From contig NC_089220.1 of NCBI RefSeq assembly GCF_963924675.1, positions 170,238,761 through 170,302,760 on the forward strand: DNA of 64,000 bases. Direction: 5' to 3'. The notes beneath the pieces are model-generated. The model did not search any database and was not told where the DNA came from. It was given only the letters and a program-made list of their open reading frames with translations. Numbering within the stretch: the first letter of the stretch is position 1; each line of letters starts with the position of its first letter. Both the position numbers and the translations under genes were made by a program. Shown here in pieces: positions 1 to 12,064 of the stretch. The stretch comes from Phocoena phocoena (lineage: Eukaryota > Chordata > Mammalia > Artiodactyla > Phocoenidae).

Positions 1-426
1 CTCTGACGTTCCTCGCTGGAAGTGACGCTCAACACTGGCTTACAAACCCCGCGACAGCATGCAAACAAAAACCCGGTTCTGCCTCACTCAGCCTGTGGTC
101 CTGCAAAAAGCCCGGGCAGACAGCACAGTGAGAGCATTCCGTGGCTCTGTACTCACCACCCAGGTAGGTGAGTCCCTGCTCTGTTCTTTCCTTTCCTCAG
201 ACCTCTCACACAAGCCCGAGTCTGTGTGGGTACCTAGGTGGGCTGGACAGAGGCTGGGGGTAGGGCCAGCCCTTGGTGAACAGATCCTAGATGGCCAAGG
301 CCAGGAGAGCTCCAATCATTTGGCCCCATGCTAGGGCAGAATTAACATGAAATGTTACAGCCGCCTGATAAAACGTGGTAACCTGGAAGCCAGGGAGATG
401 ATACACAGGAGAACTAAGAACTGAGA
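1..426. other. Unassigned sequence
   Basis: I recognise no repeat, RNA gene or coding region here. A 91-codon plus-strand frame and a 75-codon minus-strand frame overlap each other and show no protein features, so neither is called. Confidence 0.5.
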
Positions 427-760
427 TTTTTTTTTTCATTTTGTTGAATATTTACAAAGTAATTTTATTACATATAAGACATTGTTTGTGAATTGATCCA
501 ATATACTTGGGTCAATAATCTTCACTGTTTTGCCTGAATTATCATTTAAACACATAAATAATTTGCGCCTCAATTTGGTTTTCATGGTATGGCGTAGTTG
601 TTATTTAGGAAAAAAACCAAGGAGGAAAAAAAGTGCAATGTGTGCTCCCTATAATATAAAACTTATGTAACAGGAAGAGGAGGAAAAGGGCATCATATAT
701 GCATGTGGGCGGTGACAGCATTTATGTAATTTCTGTGTTGTCATAAGAAATAAAGTTTCT
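427..760 (-). pseudogene. Possible 3' tail of a processed retrocopy (minus strand)
   Basis: Read on the minus strand, an AATAAA signal (complement of 464-469) is followed after 27 bases by a run of ten A (complement of 427-436). That is the spacing expected of a polyadenylated transcript end. A 50-codon minus-strand frame lies upstream of the tail, but I do not recognise its product and it ends almost at the A-run, so it is more likely untranslated sequence. I found no matching target-site duplication at the far side, and the 5' limit is a guess. It could equally be an AT-rich unique stretch or an unfamiliar repeat. Confidence 0.25.
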
Positions 761-1089
761 TAAAATTGCTTAGAAAGTGGCATTTTTACATTTAGCTATG
801 CAGCACTTCAATTTACTAAAACTTAAATGGAATATTGTTGAGTGGAAAAGATCAAAGAAAACAAAGCAAACCCATATCAGGAATTGATTTTATAACTTCT
901 TTTAATAACTTCTTTTAGACCATCCAGAAGTATATGTAGGTCATACACATTCTACATATACAGAACTGTCAATGCTGTAAGATGGTCTTCAAATTTTAAA
1001 TAAGGCTTGCAACAGACCCCTTTGGCTTCCCAGGGGGTCCATTCATTTTATGACACCTTGTCAGATATTTTAATTAATCATGGACTTTA
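761..1089. other. Unassigned AT-rich sequence
   Basis: I see no recognisable repeat or coding potential in this AT-rich stretch. Confidence 0.4.
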
Positions 1090-2365
1090 TAAGTAATGAA
1101 TGCTGTGATTACATGTGTACTTCAGTCATGATTCATTGAGCTCTACACACAGATCTAGGAAGAAATAATCCTGCAAATGTTGAGTTCAAGAGATGTCATA
1201 CACTTTAATCAATCAGGAGAGAGAAACTCATCAAAGATAACCAATAAAAGTCATTCAACCTAGAGACAGAAACTCATGGAGAGATACTAAAACCAGCAGG
1301 GGAAAGCTTGATGAGAAGCAGGATATTTACATGTCTCACGGTATCTCCCTACAAATCTCTTAGACACTACAAAGGGCGCAATAGTACCTTTACAAGGAAG
1401 ACACCTGGGAAATGCTATGCTTACCAAGTGAGCAAAGTCACCATCACCAAAATTAAAACAAACAGACCTGTGCCTCCTGATACGATGCACCAAGAAGGAC
1501 ACAGTACTTCCATGTTATTCCTGCCAAATGCAGAACCCGAATCTAGTTACGAGGAAATAGCAGACAAGTCAAATAGAAAGCCATTCTACAAAATAAATGG
1601 CCTCTACTTTTCAAAAATGTCAAGATCAAGAACATAAAGGCAGGCTGAGAAACTAGATTAAAGGAAAACAAGCTAGAACAAACAAAGGTAATCTGTGATC
1701 TTGGATCATCAGATTAAAAATGATCAGAAAACCCACAGACATAGAAAACAAACTTATGGTTACCAAAGGGGGAAGGGGGGAGAGATAAATTAGGAGTTTG
1801 GTGTTAACATATACACATTACTATACATAAAATAGATAACCAACAGGGACCTACTGTATAGCACAGGGAACTATACTCAGTATTTTGTAATAACCTATAA
1901 GGGAAAAGAATCTGAAAAAAATAAATATATATGTATGTATAACTGAATCACTTTGCTGCATACCTGAAACTAACACAACACTGTAAGTCAATTATACTTC
2001 AATTTAAAAAAAATGATCAGAAAAGAAATGGCTAGAAAGGACATTATTGTCATCTATGAAAAAACTAAATACGGACTGTAGATTTAATAACAGCACTTTA
2101 TTAATGGTAAATGTCTTGATTTTGATCATGATAGCATGATTTTATAACAGAATATTTATATTTTAAGGAAATGCATGACAAAGTATTTAAAAGGGGATGA
2201 TGTCTCCAACTTTCATATAATTCAGAAAAAAAATGTGTGTATGTGTGTACAAAGAAAGAGAGGTGGATAAAAGGTAAATAATTGGTGATTCTGCGTAAAG
2301 GGTATTCAGGAGTTTCCTGCACTATTCTTGAAAGTTTTCTGTAAGTTTTAAATGGTATTCAAAGA
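1090..2365 (+). mobile_element. Old L1 3' region, split by a younger L1
   Basis: The sequence resembles the 3' untranslated region of older mammalian L1 (L1M type), including a late block with 'gatgatgtctccaact' and a run before a TG-rich patch near 2230. It is interrupted at 1732-2008 by a younger L1 end and resumes at 2025. A 109-codon frame at 1308-1637 lies within it and is not considered a gene. Family assignment is by eye; the 5' limit is uncertain. Confidence 0.5.
1732..2008 (+). mobile_element. 5'-truncated L1 3' end with 16-bp target-site duplication
   Basis: This is the 3' untranslated end of a cetartiodactyl L1, with the G-rich polypurine stretch near 1768-1783 and the typical ending in 'cttcaattt' plus an A-run. 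The flanks match perfectly over 16 bp (AAAAATGATCAGAAAA at 1716-1731 and 2009-2024). This fixes the insertion boundaries and shows endonuclease-primed insertion into the older L1. Confidence 0.9.
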
Positions 2366-2982
2366 GTATCAAGGGAAAACAATCACAGCTGGAAAAAAAT
2401 TCATCCATAAAATATTTGTGTCACAGTGTGTCAGCTGGGTAGAATTTTGAAATTTCTCTAGCCTGTTCTAACTCCTTTAGAGGACACTATGCATTATTTT
2501 GAAGCAAATTTGCACCATGTTATGGGCAGAGTCATGTGAGTGGCCACCGATAGCCTTGTCAGCACCGGGTAACACTTGAAGGGTACTTCCCTTGGAGGCT
2601 CTGATGTGGACAGACCTAAGGGGACAAGATGAACTAAAAGCTTAGTGGGAGAGAAGGACCATGTTCCAGAAATGATAGGACATCCAATGTTTTGTTATTC
2701 AAATTATGTGTCCTATTTTACTACATTTGGAAAATTCTCTCAAAACAGTAATGCAACATATTTTTACAACATGAACCCCTGAGCTGCCATCACATCATAA
2801 TTTGTAAAAATATAGCTTGAAGCAAGATGATTCTGCAGTAGGATTAAATTGTTTTCAGATGCAAAGAGGGAGATAACGTGCTTTTCCAAAGACAAGAAAG
2901 GAGCAAAGCTAGAATCCTCACCTTCAGTTTCATCCATTCACTTATCCAACGGGCACTGTACAATCGCCTACTGGGTACTCGG
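2366..2982. other. Unassigned sequence
   Basis: I recognise no repeat or gene here. Confidence 0.4.
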
Positions 2983-2994
2983 TAGACAAAGGCT

Positions 2995-3203
2995 TTTTTT
3001 TTTTTTTTTCTTCCGTACGCGGGCCTCTCACTGTTGTGGCCTCTCCCATTGTGGAGCACAGGCTCCGGACGTGCAGGCTCAGCGGCCTTGGCTCACGGGC
3101 CCAGCCGCTCCGCGGCATGTGGGATCTTCCTGGACCGGGGCATGAACCCATGTCCCCTGCATCGGCAGGCGGACTCTCAACCACTGCGCCACCAGGGGAG
3201 CCC
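2995..3203 (-). mobile_element. CHR-2-type SINE (minus)
   Basis: This is a tRNA-derived SINE. On the minus strand it begins with the tRNA-like head carrying the RNA polymerase III A-box and B-box regions, continues through the cetacean-specific body, and ends in a poly(A) tail seen as a T-run at 2994-3009. A perfect 12-bp duplication (TAGACAAAGGCT, 2983-2994 and 3204-3215) flanks it. Frames running through it are read-through of the repeat. Confidence 0.95.
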
Positions 3204-3215
3204 TAGACAAAGGCT

Positions 3216-3664
3216 CTTGAAACTCTATTTCCTATTACCTGGCACTGGCAATGCATTTACTGGGTCTCTAACAGGCATGTCAGAGTCACGCAACCAGACC
3301 TTAGTCCTGATTCCCACACTGCCCTCCCAACCCCCTCCTCGCCCTGTCCTTCCCATCTCAGAAAACAGTAATGTCGTTTTCCTAATTGCTCACACCCCAA
3401 ACCTTAGAGACCATCCTGTGTCCTCTCTTGGTCTCACATCCAGTACCTCAGCCAAGAGCAAATTCCATCTGTTCTACCTTCAAAATAGATCCCAAATCTA
3501 ACCACCTCATACCTCCTCCACTTCTACCTCTCAGAACTAAGCACCAGCAAATCTCACCTGGATAATCAAAATAGCATCTACCTGTTCTTCCAGCTTTTGC
3601 CCTGCCCATTACATTCTGCACTCACGCAGAGGATAGAATGACCTTGTTTGAAAAGGAAGGTCAG
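3216..3664. other. Unassigned sequence
   Basis: A 155-codon frame that starts in the SINE runs into this stretch, but its composition is unremarkable and no domain is visible. Nothing else is recognised. Confidence 0.4.
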
Positions 3665-4053
3665 TGCCTTAGTCTGCTCGGGTCTGCCATAACAAAGTAC
3701 AAGTGTCTGGGGGGCTTAAACACAGATATTTATTTCTTCACAGTTTTGGAGGCCAGAACTCCAAGATCAAGGTGTGGGCAGGGTTGGCTCCTCCTGAAGC
3801 TTCTCTCCTTGGCCTGTGGGTGGCTGTCTTCTTCCTGTGTCTTCACATCGTCTTCCCTCTGCGCATGTCTGTGTCCCAATCCCCTCCTGTTATAAGGGCA
3901 CCGGTCCTATTAGATTAGGGTCCACCCATATGACCCAATTTTACCTAAATTTGGTCTTAAAGGCCCCATCTCCAAATACAGTCACATTCTGAGGTACTGG
4001 GGGTTTGGACTTCAACTTGTGAATTTCAGGGGGACACATTTCAGCCCATAAGA
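3665..4053 (-). mobile_element. ERVL-MaLR (MLT1-like) solo LTR, minus
   Basis: The sequence matches the MLT1 type of mammalian LTR in reverse. It opens with the 'ttagtctgctcggg' terminus, then 'ggaggccagaactccaagatcaa', and ends near 'cagcccataag'. The flanking pentamers are similar (GTCAG before, GCCAG after), as expected of a diverged 5-bp duplication. No internal retroviral sequence adjoins it, so it is a solo LTR. Confidence 0.8.
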
Positions 4054-4055
4054 GC

Positions 4056-4660
4056 CAGAGCACACACTCCTCTTGAAGCCTTCAGTGGCTCCCCTTAACA
4101 CTCAGCATAAAAGCCAAAGTTCCTAGAGAGACTTACAAGCCCTATAGGATCTGATCCCAAGACCACTCTGATCTTACATCCCATTATTCTGCCACTTGTT
4201 CACTCCACTCCCATCCCCCTGGCCTCCTTGCTGTTGCTAAAACATGCCAAGCACATGCCATCTCAAGGTCTCTGCACAACTGCTCCTTCTACCTGACTAT
4301 CTCTTTCCCCAGACATCCACATGGTCTTTAGCTCATTTTCTTCAAGTCTCTGTACAAATGTCACCTTATCAAGGTGAAGCCTCCCCAACCACTCTGCATA
4401 TAACAGCAAACAACCCCCAGTAAACTCTACCCCTTCCCTGATGTATGGTTTTCCATAGCCCTCACCACCGTCTGACATTATTTACATTTTTTATAGCCAC
4501 ATTATTTACATTTATCTTTCATCTCTTTCCCCCCACTCAATTGCAAGTTTCTTAAGGCACCATTTGTGTCCAGTTTGTTGACCATTGTATGTACCCCCAG
4601 CACTTAGAACACTGCATGGCTCAGAGTAGGCACTGGTGAATATTTGTTGGGATTAAATAA
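4056..4660 (+). mobile_element. L2 LINE 3' end
   Basis: The order of blocks is that of an old LINE-2 3' end: a stretch resembling 'cttcagtggctccc', a 'tgtcaccttatcaaggtgaagcc' block, 'cagcacttagaacactgc', and an ending in 'aatatttgttggg'. It is diverged and non-coding. Confidence 0.8.
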
Positions 4661-5589
4661 ATTAACTTATTTTATTGGCTTGCACTAGGCTCCGGGAGAA
4701 ATATAAAAATTACTAGCACATTCCTGCTTTCAAGTACAAAAGTTTGTAGTCTTGAGTGTTGGGAAATCACTTATTAGTTCCCATGTTTGATGGTTTGTTT
4801 TTTATGAGAAAAAAAAAGAGGGATAACCCAATTTGTTGCATTTGTGTATTACTTTTTAGATTACATCTAGCTTGTGATCAACTCAAAAATAAGTTAATCA
4901 ATACCATGAAAAATAAAAGCTGGAAGAGCAAAGTTCTCCTTAGTTTTGCAAAGTGACTAAAGAGTATTTTCTAGCCAATTCATTTCCTTGAGACATCTAA
5001 CAATTTGCATGACAGCATGTACTTCTTTATTATAAAGTTTGTGAGGCCTAGAGAAGACATTTTAAAAATAATTATGCTTGGTGAATGGTGTAATTGTCCC
5101 CTTCTATAGAACTAAATCTGCCACAGAACATATCACTGTTCTAAGGGTATTTTTAGGTTTCCTTTTATAGACTATAAATATATACAACTCAAATGGCATC
5201 CACCTACTCTTGTTAATTCTGCCTGGATAATTCCTATTTACACCATTGGTTCCAAAGTTTAATCTCCCTAAAGAGATCTCCATGAGTCTAGAGAGAACTG
5301 TCTGAAAGACCCTAATAGGTTGTATCACTTCACTTAATGGTATTTAGTGACAGCAAAGGCTGAAAATCTGAAGTGGAAAGGAAAGCCTTAATTCTACTCC
5401 TAATTTTCATGATTAAGCTCTGACATTTGATCAGCTCCTTTTACTCGGGACTCTTGCTGTCTTCCACCATCTATACTCAGCTGCTGGGAAGGCACTGGGT
5501 GGTAATGAACTGAACTCCTGGGCTGACAGAGGCCATTCTCCCAGCCACGCACTCTACATGCAGCTAAAGAAATCCATGCATGGTTCTCC
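4661..5589. other. Unassigned AT-rich sequence
   Basis: I recognise no repeat or gene; frames of 66 and 74 codons lack any protein features. Confidence 0.4.
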
Positions 5590-6338
5590 CAACATCTATT
5601 TCAAGTCCCCAAGCCGTTGCCCAGGATGTTTCTACTACATGGGAGTCTCTCACTTGCCTATCTGCCTAGCTAACTCCTGGTCATTTTTCCTGACCCAGAT
5701 CAAGTTATCACCTCCAAAGTTCTCCTTTTGACTCCCTCAGACAGTGAGTTCCTCCCTTCCTGGGGCTCCTATGGCACTCAGCTCACACCTGAATACCAGC
5801 ATTAATCATCCTATTAGTCAGATTAGGCTAGGTTATGTTACGGTAACAATCAACTCCCCAAATCTTAATTATTTGTAAACAAAGGCTTATTGCTCTTTCA
5901 AGCAAAATCTGCTCAGGTAATGGTGACCCTCCAGGACACATGTCTTCCATGCAGACTCAGAGATCCCAGCTAACAGTGATTCTTATACCTGTACCAACAA
6001 GAGCATGGGGTCTATTCATTCAGAATAACTGAAGAGGAAAACACTTGTCCAGAAGTGAAGTTCCATCCACAGCGCATTGGCCAGAAATGGTCACTATGGT
6101 CCTGCCTAACTGCAAATATGCACTCAGGAGAAAAGCTTAAGGTATGGATGAACATAACAAGTGAATTTTGATGCAGTCTATCTAGTCAAGGTAAATATCT
6201 CCAACAATAGAGTGTGAGCATCTTAACTGGAGGTAGGAATCATTATTATCCATCTCACTCCTGTAGCCCCAGTTCTGAAAACAGTGCGTGTACCCTAAAA
6301 AGTACCCAATAAATACTGAATGAATGAATGAATGAATC
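5590..6338 (+). mobile_element. L2 remnant interrupted by an older repeat
   Basis: Sequence resembling the L2 3' region at about 5590-5815 seems to continue at about 6190-6338, where it ends in 'cccaataaatactg' and a (TGAA)n tail at 6317-6337. The stretch between, about 5816-6185, looks like a separate inserted element. It begins near 'taggctaggttatgttacggtaac' and has the look of an old LTR that I cannot name. Similar sequences 'ctattagtca' and 'ctatctagtca' border it. Confidence 0.4.
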
Positions 6339-6516
6339 ATTTAGACTCATTGAGATCAACTGCCTGGAACTGAAAAAGAGCTCAGCCTCTCTAAAAGGAC
6401 ATGGTCACCCAATATCAGAAAGAAAGCAAGTTTGGTTGGGAAAATGAAGGAGAGAAAATGGCTGTTTAGGAAGCATTGGTACTGGCTATAGCACTTCATA
6501 AATATCTGTTGATCGA

Positions 6517-6744
6517 GCAAATGGATGGATGGATGCATGCATGCATGGATGGATGGATGGATGGATGGATGGACAGGTGGATGGATGGATGGATAGGTAG
6601 ATAGGTGGATAGCTGGATGGATGGATGGATGGATGGATGGATGGATGGATGGATGGATGGATGGATAGGTGGATGGATGGATGGATAGGTGGATGGATGG
6701 ATGGATAGGTGGATGAATGGATGGATGGATGGATGGATGGATGG
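6517..6744 (+). repeat. (GGAT)n microsatellite
   Basis: About 230 bp of tetranucleotide repeat is dominated by GGAT units. It has a short GCAT run near 6533-6547 and repeated AGGT interruptions at about 6577, 6597-6607, 6667, 6687 and 6707. Minus-strand frames of about 100 codons rich in His-Pro-Ser-Ile through this array are by-products of the repeat. Confidence 0.95.
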
Positions 6745-6874
6745 GTGTAAGAGTGGATGAATAGTTGGGCAGAATACTTTCCCATCCCTGTTGCCAATAA
6801 TCCTACTCTTGTTCAAATCATCCTCATCATCACCAAAGTTATTATAATTGCCACTATAATGAACATTATTGTCT

Positions 6875-7545
6875 ACAGTCTTGTTTTTCCCCTCTCAACA
6901 TGTTCTCTACACTGATGTTAGAGTCATCCTTCTAAAACTCAGATTAAATCCTGACATCACCTTATTTCCTTTAAAAAATATCAAATATTCCATCATTTAA
7001 AAAAGAGAAAAACAGCCATAGTCCTTCATGTGATATTCAAGATCCTTTGCAATGTGATTGGAACTTATGCCTCCACCATCCTCCACCTGCCTCTACCTAC
7101 CCTTGTTCCCCCACACAGACCCAATTAGCTGTGCCCACAAAGCTTAGACTATTTGCTATATCCTGAAAAGGATGTGCATCTTCTCGTCTCTGATCCTCTG
7201 CTCATGTTTTCCTTTTCCTCCCTATCACAAGATGTCTTAAGTCAACTGGTGTTTCCTCTGGGAAGCCTCCCCAGATGACCTTCAGACAGAATGCATCACT
7301 CCCTTCCGCTTTCTCCCACGATATCTAATCGATTCTTCTTTAAAATACTGCACTTAGGATAATATGCTCTGTATCTGGATTTAAAACAGTAGAGATGGAA
7401 AAAGGACGCTCTAGTTGTATATGTGTATCTATTAGACTGTGTTTTCTTGAAAGCAAGGGTCACACTTGACTGTCCTGATTAGGACAGTTCACTGCACGTC
7501 GTAAGCACCCAATCACTCATTGTTTCATTAAACAAAAGCTACTGA
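6875..7545 (+). mobile_element. Degenerate L2 LINE 3' region
   Basis: Blocks typical of L2 can be followed, including 'gatcctttgcaatgtgatt', 'gggaagcctccccagatgacc' and 'cttgaaagcaagggtcaca'. They are old and broken. A short piece near 7520-7580 resembles L2 in the other orientation. Confidence 0.55.
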
Positions 7546-8850
7546 GTGTCTAACCTGGCCTGGCAATGAACAAGACGATTAACATTTGCAGAAATGAATT
7601 AAAAGCCAAGTAGAGTTCTCTTCCCCCTGAGCCCTTTGTCATTTTCACATAGTACACAATCTCATGTGATGCCTACACCATTAATAAAGCCAATTTCATA
7701 ATTAAATGAAACTTCATTATCTTGTCCAGATGCATATAGCACTTTTGATGTATATTCTTCAAAAGAGAAAACCAGAGACCCTCACTGTGAGCTACTTCCC
7801 TGATAATATCTCATATTCACTTCTCAGCAGATTAGATTGCCACTCTCTGAGTTTTATGGAAGTTTTTATTGGTCAACCTGACCTTTTGGATATGGACTTA
7901 CATCGGTTACAAGATGCAGAAGCTGGGCTCCCCGTTGTCGGTGCGCATTTATTGCTACATGCATCCCCATTACTCATGACGAAATGTTCGCGGTGTTTTT
8001 AAGACGATCCTTAATCTTTTCAATGGCACATAAATTGTTCTTGTGCACATCGGCCTTTCATTTTATTTCTTTTTAAGGCGTCGATAGAGCAAAATGTGAA
8101 TGCTTTCAAACAGCTTCTGTTTTCTTCACAGTGGAGACTTTGGGTGTGGAAATGCGCCCTGCATTTCCTCCCTATGGATTTAATAGCCGAGAACCAGCTC
8201 TGCAGGCTAAGCCATCCTTCTCCCTTCAGACCGGGCCCCAGAAGTCCCATTAAAGTTAATGGGGACAATTATGTCCACAAACCAAAGGGAAAATAAACCC
8301 CTTCATTTGTAAATTAGCCCAATTCCAGGAGATTTCTATGTCAAACCAAGAAAGGATAACATGAAAACAGGTCAATCATGACTCCCTCTATTTAACTGTC
8401 TGAAATAAACGTTCATCTGGGCAGCCTCCCATTCGCTCCAAGGAAAAAAAAGAGAGACAGCAAACTCTCAACAGCTCCTTGGAACATTAGTCTGTGAATT
8501 CCTCCACTATTTCCTTCCCAAGCCTTTCTGGTAAATGATAAATGGCAAGTCTGTTGATCACTTTCAGAGATCCCGTACAGCTTTATGCATCAACTCCCAC
8601 CTTCCAGAAGCCATTTACTATGGAGACAGATGAGTTTGTCTTCAGCTGTGCTCATTGTTTTCTTCAGAAAGAATGGAAGTAGACATCTCTTTTTCTTTTC
8701 ATATCACAGAAAACTGAAAATATGTTTTTCTACTTTCTAAAAACATCTAAATTCAGTGCTAACAGAGCTGACTGCCTATGATAGGGCTGAGATATCCAGG
8801 AACACCTGCCCAGAATAGTACCTGTAATTAATAGCTACCTTTGGAGTAAA
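7546..8850. other. Repeat-poor stretch; possible conserved non-coding element
   Basis: No transposable element is recognised. The part at about 8000-8660 is compositionally even and holds several TAAT-type homeodomain-like core motifs plus CpGs that have survived ('ggcgtcgatag' near 8078). This is compatible with a constrained non-coding element but proves nothing. No open frame longer than about 100 codons exists, and none shows domain features. Confidence 0.3.
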
Positions 8851-9770
8851 GAAGACATACAGATTGCCAACAAACACATCAAAGGATGCTCAACATCACT
8901 AATCATTAGAAAAATGCAAATCAAAACTACAATGAGGTTTCACCTCACACCGGTCAGAATGGCCATCATCCAAAAATCTACAAACAATAAATGCTGCAGA
9001 GGGTGTGGAGAAAAGGGAACCCTCCTGCACTGTTGGTGGGAATGAAATTGGTGCAGCCTCTATGGAAAACAGTATGGAGGTTCCTTAAAAAACTAAAAAT
9101 AGAGTTACCATGTGATCCAGCAATCCCACTCCTGGGCAGATATCCAGAGAAAACCATAATTCGAAAAGATACTTGTACCCCAATGTTCATAGCAGCACTA
9201 TTTACAATAGCCAAGACATGAAAGCAACCTAAATGTCCATCAACAGATAAATGGGTAAAGAAGATGTGGCACATATATACAATGGACTATTACTCAGCCA
9301 TAAAATGAAACGAAAATTGAGTTATTTGCAGTGAGGTGGATGGACCTAGAGTCTGTCATACAGAGTGAAGTAAGTCAGAAAGAGAAAAAAAAAATACCAT
9401 ATGCTAACACATATACATGGAATCTAAAAAAAAAAAAAGGTTCTAAAGAACCTAGGGGCAGGACAGGAATAAAGACGCAGACGTAGAGAATGGACTTGAG
9501 GACACGGGGAGGGGGAAGTGTAAGTTGGAACAAAGTGAGAGAGTGGCATGGACATATATACACTATCAAATGTAAATAGACAGCTAGTGGGAAGCAGCCG
9601 CATAGCACAGGGAGATCAGCTCGGTGCTTTGTGACCACCTAGAGGGGTGGGATAGGGAGGGTGGGAGGACATATGGGGATATATGTATATGTAGAGCTGA
9701 TTCACTTTGTTATACAGCAGAAACTAACACACCATTGTAAAGCAATTACACTCCAATAAAGATGTTAAAA
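8851..9770 (+). mobile_element. 5'-truncated L1 (ORF2 C-terminus and 3' UTR)
   Basis: The element begins in the C-terminal part of ORF2 ('agattgccaacaaacacat') and runs through the 'gggtgtggagaaaagggaac' block encoding the cysteine-rich region. It ends with the 3' UTR ending 'aataaagatgttaaaa'. ORF2 is broken by stops, leaving fragments such as 8991-9221. It belongs to the same young subfamily as the copies at 42-44 and 53-59 kb. Confidence 0.9.
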
Positions 9771-10654
9771 AAATAAAAACCACCTAAGAATAAAAAAAAA
9801 GGAACATGATAAATCCAATGTACTTCTCTGTTAATAAATTAACAAGAATATTTAAAAAAATAGTTACATTTGGAGTGTCTTCCTTTCTGGAGAAATGCAC
9901 TCAGTAAGAATCCAGTCATCATTTAATATGGGGACTGTAGGTACACTTCTGATGTAACAGTCAAGATTCACCTGCCCATTTTGTCATTACAGTAAAACTA
10001 ATATATTTCAAAAAATAAAATGACGTGTGGAGATTTATTTCCACATACAGCCAGGTGCTGGCCATGCAGTGTTCCCCTGGGACGTTCCATCTACCTCTTC
10101 CTACTATCAGCCTGGTCCCTCTCCTTCTTCACCACAGTGACTCAGGGCAGAATCCACAACAAGATCACATGCTTTATCCCATCTGGGCACTTTGCCTTCA
10201 CTAGGATGTACTGCCCCTCGTTGATAACGGTGCTACGGCTACGGCTGCTTGGTCCTGACAGCCAGAGTTCCCAATAGGTTATGTGAGAAACAGTTGCATC
10301 CTGATGTTGACACAGTCGTTCTGTGTTCAAAGGCAAACCTGTTCTACTTCCCAAAAAAGTGTATTCAAGGTTCAAACCCAATATTAAACCTACAAAGGAT
10401 AATACAAGTTCGTATATGTAATACATTCCATAAAGATACACCATTAGAACAAAATTAAGGAGAAAAAGACTTTCAGAATAGAGTAAGACTGATCCTAGCA
10501 CCATCTATAATACTGAGAGATGGTTTTGACTCATCACTGAGACTCCAGTGCCTGTGCAAACTCATTATAGAGTGGTCATTAAATATTTATTAAAATTAAT
10601 GAACAGCAAATAAATTATGGAACATTGCTGGTTTAAAACTTTAATTCGTTTTAG
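9771..10654. other. Unassigned sequence
   Basis: A 120-codon minus-strand frame at 10142-10504 shows no domain, and an overlapping plus-strand frame is equally open. I recognise no repeat. Confidence 0.4.
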
Positions 10655-10960
10655 ATAAGAAATTTAATGCTTCAATGATGTTGGCAGTCAGACAGCAGTT
10701 ACCTTTGCAGGGATGAAGTATATACTGGAAAGGGATATCTCGTGGGATGTTGGGGGTATTGATCTCGGTGGTGGTTACATGGAGATATGTGTGTATGTAA
10801 AATATATACATAAATATGTACATATATGTAAAATATGTGTAATATGTACATATACATAAAAATATTTATATATATTACAAATTTATCCAGATGAACACTT
10901 AAGATCAGTGTTACACTTTACTGTATCTATGATAGCCTCAATTTTTTAAAAAGGATAGAT
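10655..10960 (+). mobile_element. Old L1 (L1M-type) 3' end, AT-rich
   Basis: It carries the old L1 3' UTR block 'ggtggtggttacatgg', a TATA-rich expansion at about 10796-10880, and a late block resembling 'gaacacttaagatcagtg'. It is diverged and non-coding. Confidence 0.5.
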
Positions 10961-11833
10961 GACTGCAGAATGAAGTTTCTGATCTATAGAAAATCTGTTT
11001 TGTTCTCCACTCAGAAGGCCCTTTCTCTACCTTTGTTTTTGGGGGATTCTTTATTCCTGAGCCTGTCTGTCTGTGATTTGATTCATATTTACATATTCCT
11101 CCTATTTCACACTAGCTCCTGCTTAAATAATTTATAATTCCTAGATAACTGCTTGACTTTGTTTTATGTTTCTGGGAAAAAAAAAAAACAGAACTTGAAG
11201 GTTCAAAATAAAAACCTAAAAGAACTTAAGTCCATAAATTTTCAAACCCATTTAGATAAACTACAATAAGATTTTTTAAATATAATATAAAGTTGCTCAT
11301 TAGCCAAGTGTTTTTTGGACTCTTAAGACATCTAATGAAGGAAGCACCAAAAATAATGTGGAAGCAATCTCTCCAGTTTGCAATATTGTTGGGTCCTCTT
11401 GCCACGCAACTTTCTACTCTACCTAAAGAGCATCTAACCACCTCACACCAGAGTCACCAAGGGAGTGTGTTCTTAGGGAAAGAGACCCCGTTAGCCATGT
11501 GACCTTTGAACTGGTCACTCAGCCCCTTCGTTAGGCTTCAACTTCCTCTCTAAAAACAAGACACTATGATCAGGTCCAAGGTCACTGTCAATTCCATCTT
11601 TCTATATTTCAATGAAATATAAGTTTTATTTTATGAGCAGCACTTCTGAAGTCTCCAACTTGATTTAAGAGAATAACTACAGAAATAGATTTTTTTCTTT
11701 AACTTTTCATCTACATAAAAATGGTTTTGCTTTCATTTCCCAATTCAACGATGGAAGTGACTATTGTCTCATATGATGAACATTCAACAAATATTAGAAG
11801 CAAAGAACTTTGTTTTTTACATTGTGCCATATT
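10961..11833. other. Unassigned AT-rich sequence
   Basis: I recognise no repeat or gene. Confidence 0.4.
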
Positions 11834-11844
11834 GAGGATACCTC

Positions 11845-12053
11845 TTTTTTTTTTTTTTTTTGCGGTACACGGGCCTCTCACTGCTGTGGCCTCTCCCGTT
11901 GCGGAGCACAGGCTCCAGACGCGCAGGCTCAGCAGCCATGGCTCATGGGCCCAGCCACTCCGCGGCATGTGGGATCCTCCCGGACCGGGGCACGAACCCG
12001 TGTCCCCTGCATCGGCAGGCGGACTCTCAACCACTGCGCCACCAGGGAAGCCC
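11845..12053 (-). mobile_element. CHR-2-type SINE (minus)
   Basis: It has the same structure as the SINE at 2995, with its poly(A) tail seen as a T-run at about 11844-11861. The duplications GAGGATACCTC (11834-11844) and GAGTATACCTC (12054-12064) differ at one position. Overlapping frames of 76-121 codons on both strands are products of the repeat. Confidence 0.95.
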
Positions 12054-12064
12054 GAGTATACCTC

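Noticed and set aside
2995..3203. tRNA gene candidates in the SINE heads
   Set aside because: The A- and B-box regions are present, but the cloverleaf is not maintained and the units are part of SINEs.
6486..6816. Minus-strand frames of 103 and 106 codons rich in His-Pro-Ser-Ile
   Set aside because: They are translations of the GGAT microsatellite in two frames.
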